From Granulicella pectinivorans (GTDB lineage Bacteria; Acidobacteriota; Terriglobia; Terriglobales; Acidobacteriaceae), in NCBI RefSeq assembly GCF_900114625.1, contig NZ_FOZL01000001.1:3782001-3846000 (forward strand): a stretch of 64,000 nt of DNA, read 5' to 3'. The notes below the pieces were generated by a model. That model saw only the letters and a list, made by a program, of their open reading frames with translations, searched no databases and was not told where the DNA came from. Made by a program: the position numbers and the translations under genes. Within the stretch, counting starts at the first letter, position 1. Each line of letters opens with the position of its first letter. Below, one piece after another: positions 33,800-42,373 of this stretch.

Positions 33800-34981
33800 G
33801 TGAACATCCTCCACTGGCTCGACAATCGAACACTGATCGCCATCCAGGTCCTGTCCGTTGCCACCTTCGGCTTCGCCCTGCTGGCGCTTCACCGGTACGA
33901 CCGCTCCATCCGCGGTGCCGGCACGCTCGCCGCGGCCTTCCTCCTCGGGGCCCCAGGACTCATCCTGCTCGCCCTTCGTGGCGTCATCCCCGACTTCTAC
34001 AGCATCATCGTCTCGAACGCCTGCACCTACGTCGGATACCTCCTCACCTACCGGGGCATCCGGCAGTACCTTCGCGCACCCGGCTATCTTCCCCCCGTCT
34101 ACACCGTTACCGCCATCTTCTTCGGCGCGCACGTGTACTACAGCACTCTCGACAAGCGAATCGTCCCCCGAATCATCCTCTCCGCCAGCTACATCGCCCT
34201 CTGCCGACTCCTCACCTCGGCCACGCTCTTTCGCAACGCCGAGGGCCTGCCGCACCGCATCCTCTTTGCCTGCTCGCTCGTCGTCCTCGGACTCATCAGC
34301 GCCTCCCGGGCTCTCCTGACCGCACTGCACGGTGCCCCCCAGAACTTCATGCAGCGCAACGCCGTCCAGACCTCGACCCTCGTCTCAGGCATCGTCTACA
34401 TCTTCATCGAAGGCACCTTCTCCTTCATGCTGGTCAGCTTCGCCATCACCAGCCGCCTATCCCGCCGCGCCCAGCAGGACACCCTGACCGGCGTCTACAC
34501 TCGCCGCGCCATCGAAGAGAAGCTCTGCGAGGAACTTGCCCGCGGCGCGCGCACCGGAACCCCCACCGCCGTGCTCCTGCTCGACGTCGACCACCTCAAA
34601 ACCATCAACGACACCCTCGGCCACAACTCAGGCGACGAGGCTCTCAAGAAAGTCGCCTCTACGGTCTCCGCCGTCCTCCGCCCCTTCGACCACCTCGGAC
34701 GCTACGGCGGCGACGAATTCCTCCTCATCCTCCCCGACATCGGGATAGAAAACGCCTTCATTGTGGCCGACCGCTTCCGCAAGGCACTCTCCCAGCTCCC
34801 CACCGCACCCACCCTTTCGATCGGCATCGCCCAGTCCGACCCCGGCGAATCCACCCCATCCCTGCTCGCCCGGGCCGACACAGCCCTCTACCAGGCCAAG
34901 AGCGCGGGGCGCGACTGCATCCGCTTCCTGCACTCTGGCGGCGACGCTATCCCCGTCCGCATCACTCCCGTCCCCCGCTGA
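33800..34981 (+). CDS. Membrane diguanylate cyclase 3 of a tandem trio
   Basis: 393 residues starting at a GTG. N-terminus NILHWLDNRTLIAIQ, then about seven membrane segments. Motifs at the same residue numbers as genes 1 and 2: RPFD (294-297) and GGDEF (303-307), with LLLDVDHLKTIND as metal site. The membrane loop reads HGAPQNFMQRNAVQ. A TAGAAT at 33780-33785 is a possible -10 just upstream. It differs more from gene 2 in the membrane region than in the GGDEF domain, which suggests divergence of sensing rather than catalysis. Confidence 0.9.
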   Translation: MNILHWLDNRTLIAIQVLSVATFGFALLALHRYDRSIRGAGTLAAAFLLGAPGLILLALRGVIPDFYSIIVSNACTYVGYLLTYRGIRQYLRAPGYLPPVYTVTAIFFGAHVYYSTLDKRIVPRIILSASYIALCRLLTSATLFRNAEGLPHRILFACSLVVLGLISASRALLTALHGAPQNFMQRNAVQTSTLVSGIVYIFIEGTFSFMLVSFAITSRLSRRAQQDTLTGVYTRRAIEEKLCEELARGARTGTPTAVLLLDVDHLKTINDTLGHNSGDEALKKVASTVSAVLRPFDHLGRYGGDEFLLILPDIGIENAFIVADRFRKALSQLPTAPTLSIGIAQSDPGESTPSLLARADTALYQAKSAGRDCIRFLHSGGDAIPVRITPVPR

Positions 34982-35026
34982 ACTGCTATCCTTACCCTCG
35001 GAAAGAATTCGAGGAGCAAACACCGC

Positions 35027-35803
35027 ATGATCGATCTCAAAGGCAAAGTCGCCGTCATCTTCGGCCTCGCCAACAAGCGCAGCATCGCCTACGGCATCGC
35101 CCAGAAGTTCGCCGAGGCCGGAGCAACCCTCGTCCTCAGCTATCAGTCCGAGCGCCTCCGCAAGGAATCCGAGCAACTCATCGAGGATCTCGGCCAGACC
35201 GGGACCGCCAAGGCCTACCAGTGCGACGTCGCCAACGACGCCGAGATCGACGCCCTCTTCGCGCAGATCAAGGACACCTTCGGAACAATCCACTCCGTCG
35301 TCCACGCCGTCGCCTTCGCCCCTCCCGCCGCCATCCACAACGACTTCCTCCTCACCACCCGCGACGACTTCCGCATCGCCCACGACATCAGCGCCTACTC
35401 GCTCATCGCCGTGGCCCGCGGAGCCGCGCCCCTCATGGAAGCCGGCGGATCCATCCTCACCCTCACCTACTACGGCGCCGACAAGGTCTTCCCCAACTAC
35501 AACGTCATGGGCGTAGCCAAGGCCGCGCTCGAAGCCACCGTCCGCTACCTCGCGGCGTCGCTTGGCCCGCGCGGCATCCGCGTCAACGCCATCTCCGCCG
35601 GCCCCATCAAGACCCTCGCCGCACGCGGCATCGGGGACTTCTCGAAGATCCTCGACGCCGTCACCGAGCGCGCCCCCCTCAAGCGCAACGTCGACCAGTC
35701 CGAGATCGGCGGAGCAGCCCTCTTCCTCGCCAGCGACCTCGCCAGCGGCATTACCGGCGAGATCACCTTCGTCGACTGCGGCTACAATATCACCGGCCTC
35801 TAA
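35027..35803 (+). CDS. fabI: Enoyl-[acyl-carrier-protein] reductase (NADH) FabI
   Basis: 258-residue short-chain dehydrogenase that completes each fatty-acid elongation cycle. The nucleotide site begins GKVAVIFGLANKRSIAYGIA; catalytic Tyr158 and Lys165 lie in YNVMGVAK (the Y-x6-K pattern of FabI). Conserved SAGPIKTLAARGI is the substrate-loop region. GAGGAG about 12 bases before the ATG supports the start; TATCCT at 34987 is a possible -10. It follows the diguanylate cyclases but is unlikely to be functionally tied to them. Confidence 0.95.
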   Translation: MIDLKGKVAVIFGLANKRSIAYGIAQKFAEAGATLVLSYQSERLRKESEQLIEDLGQTGTAKAYQCDVANDAEIDALFAQIKDTFGTIHSVVHAVAFAPPAAIHNDFLLTTRDDFRIAHDISAYSLIAVARGAAPLMEAGGSILTLTYYGADKVFPNYNVMGVAKAALEATVRYLAASLGPRGIRVNAISAGPIKTLAARGIGDFSKILDAVTERAPLKRNVDQSEIGGAALFLASDLASGITGEITFVDCGYNITGL

Positions 35804-35906
35804 AAGCGCCGCCAACGCAGTTGCCTCCCACCTCAATGCTGTGGTGCGGGGGCAACGCCTGGGTCTCTGTGTCACCCATTCCTCTCACGTCCAACGAAGG
35901 AACGCC

Positions 35907-36406
35907 ATGTCCCTGACCACACTGCTCCTCCCGGAACTCCGCAATGAGCTCAAAGCCACCCGCACCGTTCTCGAACGCCTCCCTGCCAGGCCCGAGTACA
36001 CCTGCCACGAGAAGTCCATGCCCCTCGGCAAGCTGGCCGCCCACGTAGCCCAGCTCCCCTCCTTCGGCTCCAATATCCTCACCACCCCCAACTACGACTT
36101 CGGCGTCGCCAAGCCGGAGCGTCTCGTCTTCGAAAGCCCCGAGCAGGTCGTAGCCGCCTTCGACAAGCTCGCCGCAAAGATCGAATCGGATCTCGCCTCC
36201 ACCACCGACGCCGCCCTCGAAGAGACCTGGGCTCTCACTTTAACGGCCACCCCATCTTCTCCGGAACCCGCTTCGCCGCCTACCGCGCCATGTTTCTCAA
36301 CCATCTCATCCACCACCGCGCCCAGCTCGGCGTCTACCTCCGCCTGCTCGACGTCCCGGTCCCCGCCACCTACGGTCCCTCCGCCGACGATCGCATGGGC
36401 TTCTAG
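35907..36406 (+). pseudogene. DinB-family gene with a frameshift
   Basis: Begins MSLTTLLLPELRNELKATRTVLERLP at 35907 with GAAGGA six bases upstream. It proceeds through KLAAHVAQLPSFG and FESPEQVVAAFDKL as a DinB four-helix protein. Near 36234-36238 the natural continuation is in another frame: HFNGHPIFSGTRFAAYRAMF and then HLIHHRAQLGVYLRLLDVP, ending at TAG 36404-36406. One base appears missing (after GCTCT), giving WAL-HFNG when restored. The metal-binding HLIHHR is intact. Without correction the reading runs into proline/serine-rich nonsense. It is either a real pseudogene or an assembly error. Confidence 0.8.
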
Positions 36407-36429
36407 CCTTTCCTTTCAGGCAAGTCATA

Positions 36430-36474
36430 ACTCCCCTTTCGGTGCTATAGTTCCGCGACCACCAAAAGGGGAGT
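36430..36474 (+). promoter_or_regulatory. Inverted repeat around a -10-like element, overlapping the ribosome binding site
   Basis: ACTCCCCTTT (36430-36439) and AAAGGGGAGT (36465-36474) form a 10-bp inverted repeat. TATAGT (36446-36451) lies between them and could be a -10; the right arm contains the Shine-Dalgarno AGGGGAG of the esterase gene. Confidence 0.5.
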
Positions 36475-36478
36475 CCGC

Positions 36479-37594
36479 ATGCGCCGCACGATCACCATCA
36501 CTCTCTTAACCACCGCTCTGGCCGTATCGGCCCAAACACCCACCGCAAAGCCCCCCGCACGACCCGCCCCACCCACCCGAGCCCCCAACTCGCCCGGCTA
36601 CGTTCCAGCCAAGGCCCTCCCCGACTCCACGAACGCTCCAGCCGCTACCGACGGCAACTTCATCCTAGGCCCCACCCATCCCGCCGACCCCGCCACCCTC
36701 CCGCACGAAGGCGTGCCCGAAGGCACCCTGACCACCATCACCATGCAGTCGACCGACTCCAAGCTCTATCCAGGCATCGCCCGCGATCCAGACACCTTCG
36801 GTACACCCGACCCAGCCGACCCGGCCAAGCTAGTCGTCACCACCAGCCACCCGGCGCCCTACACCCGCACCGTAACCGTCTACGTTCCCAAACAATACGT
36901 TCCCGGCACGCCCGCGCCGTTCATCGTTGGTGCCGACGGCCCCGACAAGCTCCTCTTCTCCACCCTCGACAACCTCATCGCCCAGAAGCGCGTCCCCGTC
37001 ATGGTGGCCATCTCCATTCAGAATGGAGGAGGCGACGCCCAGGGCTCCGAGCGTGGACTCGAGTACGACACCATGTCGCCCCGCTACGCCGAGTTCGTCG
37101 AAACCGAAGTCCTGCCGCTCGTCGAAAAACAAGCCGGCGTCACCCTCACGAAAGACCCCGACGCACGCGCCACCATGGGCGGCAGCTCCGGCGGATCCTG
37201 CGCTCTCATCATGGCCTGGTTCCACCCCGACCTCTACCACCGCGTCCTCACCTACTCAGGCACTTTCATCAACCAGCAATGGCCACCCGATCCCAAGTAC
37301 CCGCATGGCGCCTGGGGCTTCCACGAGAGCCTCCTATCCAGCGGAGACCCCAAGCCCATCCGCCTCTGGATGGAGGTCGGCGACCGCGACCTCTTTAATC
37401 CCAACGCGATGCGAGACAACATGCATGACTGGGTGCAGGCCAATGAAAACATGGCCTGGGTCCTCTCCGCCCGCGACTATCACTACCAGTTCGTCTTCGC
37501 CAGGAACGCCGGCCACGTCGACCGTGCCGTCAGGGCAGAAACCCTGCCCGAGGCCCTCGAATATATCTGGAAAGACTACTCAGCAAAAAATTAG
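36479..37594 (+). CDS. Secreted esterase of the esterase-D/feruloyl-esterase alpha/beta-hydrolase group
   Basis: 371 residues. Signal peptide (TITITLLTTALAVSAQ), a proline/alanine linker to about residue 55, and an alpha/beta-hydrolase domain. The nucleophile is in MGGSSGGSCAL (GxSxG). An aspartate in WMEVGDRDLF and a His in NAGHVD complete a plausible triad. The domain resembles enzymes that release acyl or feruloyl groups from polysaccharide, or enterochelin-esterase-like proteins; exact substrate unknown. AGGGGAG precedes the ATG, within an inverted repeat. Confidence 0.83.
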   Translation: MRRTITITLLTTALAVSAQTPTAKPPARPAPPTRAPNSPGYVPAKALPDSTNAPAATDGNFILGPTHPADPATLPHEGVPEGTLTTITMQSTDSKLYPGIARDPDTFGTPDPADPAKLVVTTSHPAPYTRTVTVYVPKQYVPGTPAPFIVGADGPDKLLFSTLDNLIAQKRVPVMVAISIQNGGGDAQGSERGLEYDTMSPRYAEFVETEVLPLVEKQAGVTLTKDPDARATMGGSSGGSCALIMAWFHPDLYHRVLTYSGTFINQQWPPDPKYPHGAWGFHESLLSSGDPKPIRLWMEVGDRDLFNPNAMRDNMHDWVQANENMAWVLSARDYHYQFVFARNAGHVDRAVRAETLPEALEYIWKDYSAKN

Positions 37595-37631
37595 CTCCAG
37601 CACCAAGCTCATAGCTGGAGCGACAAAACAC

Positions 37632-37663
37632 GTGCCCCGCATCTCCAGCGAGATGCGGGGCAC
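37632..37663. repeat. Palindromic intergenic repeat, copy C (variant); possible terminator
   Basis: GTGCCCCGCATCTC (37632-37645), loop CAGC, GAGATGCGGGGCAC (37650-37663): a perfect 14-bp stem. It has GCATC where the others have ACATC. It sits between convergent genes and may terminate both. Confidence 0.75.
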
Positions 37664-37692
37664 ACGCAACACCAACCTGACGCAGCACGTCT

Positions 37693-38994
37693 TTACCGCC
37701 TGAAAATAACTCCACCCTTCATCACAAACCGCACCTTCTCAGTAGCCGAGATATCCTCCACCGGATTCCCTTCCACGGCAATCACATCGGCAAAATACCC
37801 CGCCTTCAACTCCCCAATCTTTCCCTCCCACCCGAGCAACTTCGCGCCGTTCAGAAGGTCCGCCTGCAGCACGTCCATAGTCGGCATCCCATACTTCACC
37901 ATCAACACCATCTCCCGCGCCTGCGTCCCATGCGGAAATGGCCCGACATCGCTTCCCACCGCCATCGGCACACCCGCCGCAAGCTGCTTCTTGAAGTTCG
38001 CGGCATGAAACGCCTGCAGCGCCTTCTCCCGGTCGACCCGATCCCCCTCCGCGTGTTCTACAAAGTACTCCGAGATCGCAAACGTAGGCACCGCGAAGAT
38101 TCCCTTCGCCTTCATCGCCGCCATCGTCTCGTCGCTCAACTGGTACGCATGATCCACCGACGCCACGCCCGCCGCAACCGCATAGCCCGTCCCAGGCTCC
38201 GTCGTCGCATGCACCGCAACGCCGTGGCCAGGCTGCCCGCCAAGTCGCGCTGCCTCCGCGACCGCAGCTCTCAGCTCCTCCACCGTGTACTGGTACGGAG
38301 CAGCAAGCCCCGAACCCTCCGCCCGGTCGTGCCCCGTCTCGTAGATCTTCGTGAAGTCGGCGCCTTCCTTTCTCTGCTGCCGCATCACCTTCACTATCTC
38401 CACCGCTGAATCCGCGTAGTCCGCATTTGAAAGCACCTTCTGCGCCGGATTGAACCCCGCGGCATCCTCGTGCCCGTTCGTCAGGTCGATCGCGTTCCCG
38501 CTCACCCGCATCCGCGGCCCCGGAATCATCCCCATATCGATCGCATCCCGCACCGCTGTGTCCGCACTCCCCGCGCCTTCGCTGCCCATATCCCGCTCGG
38601 CCGTGTACCCCGCCATCAGATCGTCCTTCGCCGCCGTCGCCGCCAGCAGCGTCCTCTGCGGGACGCTCTCCTGCACCGTCTGCAAATCTTCAGCCCCAGG
38701 ATGCAGAAAGAGGTGCACATGCGCATCGATCAGCCCCGGCATCAGCGTCCGATCTCCCAGGTCGATCACCTGGACCTTCCCCGCCGGACGCTTCACCTTC
38801 GTCCCCACCTCGACGATCCTGTCCCCCACAACCAGCACCTCACCCGGAGCGATCACCTTGCCCTCACGCACATCCAGCAGACGAGCCGCGTGCAGCACCA
38901 CCGCCGACTCCGGCTCCGCCAACTGCCCCATCGCAGCACTCCATGCCGAACCACCCAGAACAACCGCCGCCAGTACCCGAAAGAAAGGAGTCAT
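37693..38994 (-). CDS. Secreted imidazolonepropionase-like amidohydrolase
   Basis: 433 residues from the ATG at 38994, followed by a signal peptide (FFRVLAAVVLGGSAWSAAMG). Metal-binding residues: HxH in DAHVHLFLHPG, then histidines in AVHATTEPG and SVDHAYQL, and the aspartate in GSDVGPFP. This is the amidohydrolase superfamily; related secreted enzymes hydrolyse prolidase-type dipeptides or cyclic amides. A longer frame (to 39195) overlaps the padR promoter and has no family features. Divergent from padR. Confidence 0.85.
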   Translation of the reverse strand: MTPFFRVLAAVVLGGSAWSAAMGQLAEPESAVVLHAARLLDVREGKVIAPGEVLVVGDRIVEVGTKVKRPAGKVQVIDLGDRTLMPGLIDAHVHLFLHPGAEDLQTVQESVPQRTLLAATAAKDDLMAGYTAERDMGSEGAGSADTAVRDAIDMGMIPGPRMRVSGNAIDLTNGHEDAAGFNPAQKVLSNADYADSAVEIVKVMRQQRKEGADFTKIYETGHDRAEGSGLAAPYQYTVEELRAAVAEAARLGGQPGHGVAVHATTEPGTGYAVAAGVASVDHAYQLSDETMAAMKAKGIFAVPTFAISEYFVEHAEGDRVDREKALQAFHAANFKKQLAAGVPMAVGSDVGPFPHGTQAREMVLMVKYGMPTMDVLQADLLNGAKLLGWEGKIGELKAGYFADVIAVEGNPVEDISATEKVRFVMKGGVIFRR

Positions 38995-39170
38995 CGTGCA
39001 AGCAGCATATCGCGAATCCCGCCATCCGCCCTCGCCAAACAGCGACAAAGCCGACGGATGCACCATCCCTCTCGTCCCCTTTTGCGGTCTCTCTCTCCCA
39101 TCCAGAGAAACAATCCCATCCGGCATGGAACCAAACCGCACATGCCTCCGTACCCTCTCCTGTGGCACAA

Positions 39171-39199
39171 CCACATAGAGCCATGTCATACTCATGTGG
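39171..39199 (+). promoter_or_regulatory. Possible PadR operator
   Basis: CCACAT (39171-39176) and ATGTGG (39194-39199) form an inverted repeat just upstream of padR; a third ATGT occurs at 39183. PadR proteins often bind ATGT/ACAT dyads and repress their own operons. Inference. Confidence 0.4.
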
Positions 39200-39221
39200 C
39201 ATCACAACAGGAGCGAACACC

Positions 39222-39566
39222 ATGCCCGAAGCCAAACTCGACCTCCTCCAGGGAACCCTCGATACCATGGTTCTCCAGACACTCCTCACCATGGGTGACA
39301 TGCACGGCTACGGCATCGCCCGGCGCATCGAGCAGGTCTCCGGAGACGAGATCCTGCTCAACCAGGGAACCATCTACGCCTCTCTGGTCCGCCTCCAGCA
39401 GCGCGGCTGGATCTCCGCCGAGTGGGGCATCAGCGAGAACAATCGCAGCGCCAAGTTCTACGCCATCACCAAGGCCGGCATCAAGCAACTCGAAAAAGAC
39501 GCCGCCTACTGGAACCGCCTCGCCGCCGTCATGGGCCGCGTACTCTCCATGGAAGGTGAAAAATGA
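39222..39566 (+). CDS. PadR-family transcriptional regulator
   Basis: 114 residues, one winged helix-turn-helix. Family blocks: LDLLQGTLDTMVLQTLL, HGYGIARRIEQVSG and the wing NQGTIYASLVRLQQRGWI, then ISENNRSAKFYAITKAG. AGGAGC precedes the ATG. Its stop overlaps the start of the permease gene by four bases (ATGA), the standard acidobacterial pairing, so it probably controls that permease. Confidence 0.93.
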   Translation: MPEAKLDLLQGTLDTMVLQTLLTMGDMHGYGIARRIEQVSGDEILLNQGTIYASLVRLQQRGWISAEWGISENNRSAKFYAITKAGIKQLEKDAAYWNRLAAVMGRVLSMEGEK

Positions 39567-42220
39567 CCACCCTCCGCCAATCCATCCAGCGCTTTCGTTC
39601 CCTGTTCGGCCAGGAAGAGATCAACGCCGAAGTCTCCCGTGAGATGGCCGCCCACATCGCCATCGCCACCGATGAGAACCTTACCAGGGGCATGAGCCCC
39701 AACGAAGCTCGTCGACAGGCTTTGATTCAGTTCGGAGGCATCCAGCAGGCGCGCGACCAGCACCACGCTGCACGCGGCGTTCCCGCGCTCGAAACCCTGT
39801 TCCAAGACCTCCGCTACGCCTTCCGCACCCTCCGCCGCGATGCCGGCTTCACCACGGTTGCCGTGCTGATTCTGGCACTGGGCATCGGCGCGAATATCGT
39901 TGTGTTTTCCGTGGTCAACACGCTGCTGCTGCGGCCTTTGCCCTTTCCGCAACCGTCACAGCTTGTGCGCATTGCGCCTCTGGTGTCGAAGTGCGGAGCC
40001 TCCTGTGCGACGTACTCCACGGACGCCGTCCAGGAGTTCCAACGGCGCAACACTTCGTTTGAAAACGTCACCGGCTACGATGCCTTTACCGCTCCTGGCA
40101 ACTGGAAGCTCAACACCGGCGGCGTCCCCAAGCCGTTCTCGCAGATCGAGGTGATGGAGAACTTTTTTACCACGCTCGGCGTGCAGCCCCTGATGGGCCG
40201 CCTTACGTTCAACCACCAGGAGTGGGAGCGCGGCGGACCCTCCGTCGTCATTGTGAGCTATCCCTTCTGGAAGCGCGAGCTCAATGGCGATCCCAACATC
40301 ATCGGCAAATCCCTCACCTTCGGCACTACGCCCAACACCGTGATCGGCGTCCTGCCGGAGTCGTTCGACTTCGGAGCCATTTATTCGCCGGGCGCCAAGA
40401 TGGACCTCTTCACGCCCTACCTGTACGACAAGTTTCGCGAGTGGGGCAACATGATCTCTCTCACCGGTCGGCTCAAGCCGGGCGTGAGCCTCCCCGCCGC
40501 ACAGGCCGAAGCCAACCTCCTCTTTCCCACCCTCTATGGCAGCGTGAAGCAAGGGTGGAAGGGCGGCTATGACGGCCATCTCACTGATCTGAAGCAGTAC
40601 ATCGCCGGCAGCCTCCGCTCCTCGCTCATCGTCCTCTGGTGCGCCGTCGGACTCATCCTCCTCATCGTCTGCGTCAACCTCTCCAACCTTCTCCTCGCCC
40701 GCGCAGCCGCCCGCGCCAAGGAGTTCGCCGTCCGCTCCGCCCTCGGTGCCGCCCGCAGCCGCATCGTCCGCCAACTCCTCACCGAATCCCTTCTCCTTTC
40801 TGCCGCAGGAGGCCTACTCGGCCTCGCCTTCGCCTTCGGAGCCGTCTTCTACCTCGCCCATCAGGGCTCCATCGCCCTGCCCCTCATGTCCAGCATCGCC
40901 ATCGACAAAGAGGCCCTCGCCTGGACCCTCTTCATCGCCGTCGCCGCCGGTCTCCTCTTCGGCATCGTCCCCGGTCTCCGCATCTCCAGCGGCAACATCC
41001 AAAGCGCACTCAAGGACTCCGCCGCCAACACCACCGGGGGCACCTCCACCAACCGCCTCCGCACCACCCTCGTCGTCAGCCAGATCGCCCTCGCCTGCGT
41101 CCTCCTCGTCGGCGCCGGTCTCCTCCTCCGCAGCTTCCTCCGCGTCCTCGATGTCGACCTCGGCTTCGAGCCCTCCCGCGCCTCCGCCATGCTCCTCGAC
41201 ATCCCCGACAGATTCCACGGAACCACCGCCGCCGACTACGCCGCCTTCAACCGCGAGGTCATTCACCGCATCGAGCAGGTCCCGGGAGTTCAGTCCGCCG
41301 CCATCACCGACTCCCTCCCTATGTCCCGCAACCGCTCCTGGGGCATCTCCGCCAAGGGCAAGCACTACGAGAAGGACGAGCTCCCCGGCACCTTCGTCTA
41401 CATCGTTACCCCCGGCTACCTCCACACCATCGGCATGCGCCTCGTCAAAGGCCGCGACATCGCCTGGGACGACGTCGACCCCAAACAAGCCGTCGTCGTC
41501 GTCAACCAGACCGTAGCCCGCTACCTCTGGCCCAACGAAGACCCCATCGGACGCATAGCCCTCGTCGGCGGAGCGGACGCTCGCGTCATCGGCGTCATCG
41601 AAGACGTACGCGAGACCAGCGCCGAGGCCAAATCAGGCTGGCAAATGTACCTCTCCGCTGCCGCCCCGCAGTTCGGCTCCTCCGACCCCAATCTCGTCAT
41701 CCGCTCCACCCTGCCCGCCGCCACGCTCCGACCGGCGGTCCTCGCGACCCTCCGCCAGCTCAACCCCGGCCAGCCCTCCGCCGACCTCAAGCCCATTCAG
41801 GAGATCGTCGACCACGCCGGCAGCCCCCGACGCTTCTTCGTCTACCTCGTCGCCATCTTCGCCACGCTCGGTCTTCTCCTCGCCTCGCTCGGCATCTACG
41901 GCGTCATCAGCTACTCCGTCACCCAACGCACCCAGGAGATCGGCATCCGCATGGCGCTCGGAGCAACCCAGCAAAACGTCCAGCTAGGCGTCTTGGGAAA
42001 AACCCTGCGCATGACCGCGATCGGCATCGCCGTAGGCACAGTAGCCTCCCTGGCCGTCTCTTCCCTCATCGCCACCCTGCTCTTCGGCACCAAACCCACC
42101 GACCCCATCACCTTCGGAGCCATCATCCTTCTGCTGGCCGTGGTAGCCCTGTTAGCCGGCTACCTGCCCGCCCGCAGAGCCAGTCGCATCAACCCCATGG
42201 TCGCCCTAAGAAACAACTAG
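39563..42220 (+). CDS. MacB/FtsX-like ABC permease (ADOP type)
   Basis: 885 residues. A cytosolic N-terminal prefix (SIQRFRSLFGQEEINAEVSREMAAHI, then a LTRGMSPNEARRQALIQFGG helix) is typical of acidobacterial permeases. Then comes a first helix (TTVAVLILALGIGANIVVFSVVNTLLLRPLPF) and a periplasmic MacB-like domain. Three helices follow near 350-460, a second periplasmic domain and three final helices (near 755-870). No ATPase is encoded nearby, so it depends on one elsewhere or acts without. Function as exporter or envelope stress device is undetermined. Confidence 0.9.
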   Translation: MTTLRQSIQRFRSLFGQEEINAEVSREMAAHIAIATDENLTRGMSPNEARRQALIQFGGIQQARDQHHAARGVPALETLFQDLRYAFRTLRRDAGFTTVAVLILALGIGANIVVFSVVNTLLLRPLPFPQPSQLVRIAPLVSKCGASCATYSTDAVQEFQRRNTSFENVTGYDAFTAPGNWKLNTGGVPKPFSQIEVMENFFTTLGVQPLMGRLTFNHQEWERGGPSVVIVSYPFWKRELNGDPNIIGKSLTFGTTPNTVIGVLPESFDFGAIYSPGAKMDLFTPYLYDKFREWGNMISLTGRLKPGVSLPAAQAEANLLFPTLYGSVKQGWKGGYDGHLTDLKQYIAGSLRSSLIVLWCAVGLILLIVCVNLSNLLLARAAARAKEFAVRSALGAARSRIVRQLLTESLLLSAAGGLLGLAFAFGAVFYLAHQGSIALPLMSSIAIDKEALAWTLFIAVAAGLLFGIVPGLRISSGNIQSALKDSAANTTGGTSTNRLRTTLVVSQIALACVLLVGAGLLLRSFLRVLDVDLGFEPSRASAMLLDIPDRFHGTTAADYAAFNREVIHRIEQVPGVQSAAITDSLPMSRNRSWGISAKGKHYEKDELPGTFVYIVTPGYLHTIGMRLVKGRDIAWDDVDPKQAVVVVNQTVARYLWPNEDPIGRIALVGGADARVIGVIEDVRETSAEAKSGWQMYLSAAAPQFGSSDPNLVIRSTLPAATLRPAVLATLRQLNPGQPSADLKPIQEIVDHAGSPRRFFVYLVAIFATLGLLLASLGIYGVISYSVTQRTQEIGIRMALGATQQNVQLGVLGKTLRMTAIGIAVGTVASLAVSSLIATLLFGTKPTDPITFGAIILLLAVVALLAGYLPARRASRINPMVALRNN

Positions 42221-42238
42221 CGCCACAAACCCGGGTGC

Positions 42239-42264
42239 CCCACATCTCGCCTTTGAGATGTGGG
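42239..42264. repeat. Palindromic intergenic repeat, copy D
   Basis: CCCACATCTC (42239-42248), loop GCCTTT, GAGATGTGGG (42255-42264), preceded by GGGTGCC. Follows the permease stop by about 20 bases. Confidence 0.75.
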
Positions 42265-42293
42265 CTTGTCCCTTTCGATAAGGCCGAAACGAT

Positions 42294-42325
42294 GGGTGCC
42301 CATTCTTTCCGTCTCATCGAGACGG
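42294..42325. repeat. Related repeat module with a different hairpin
   Basis: GGGTGCCC at 42294 followed by CCGTCTC (42309-42315), ATC, GAGACGG (42319-42325). It shares the GGGTGCCC edge with copy D but has another stem. Confidence 0.5.
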
Positions 42326-42373
42326 TGGGGTATCAAGGGAAACGAGACCGCACCACTCATCCCGCCACCGAAA

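Noticed and set aside
35562..36509. 315-codon frame joining fabI's shadow to the DinB gene and beyond
   Set aside because: Its middle is real DinB sequence, but the beginning is a shadow of fabI and the end is the wrong frame after the one-base deletion.
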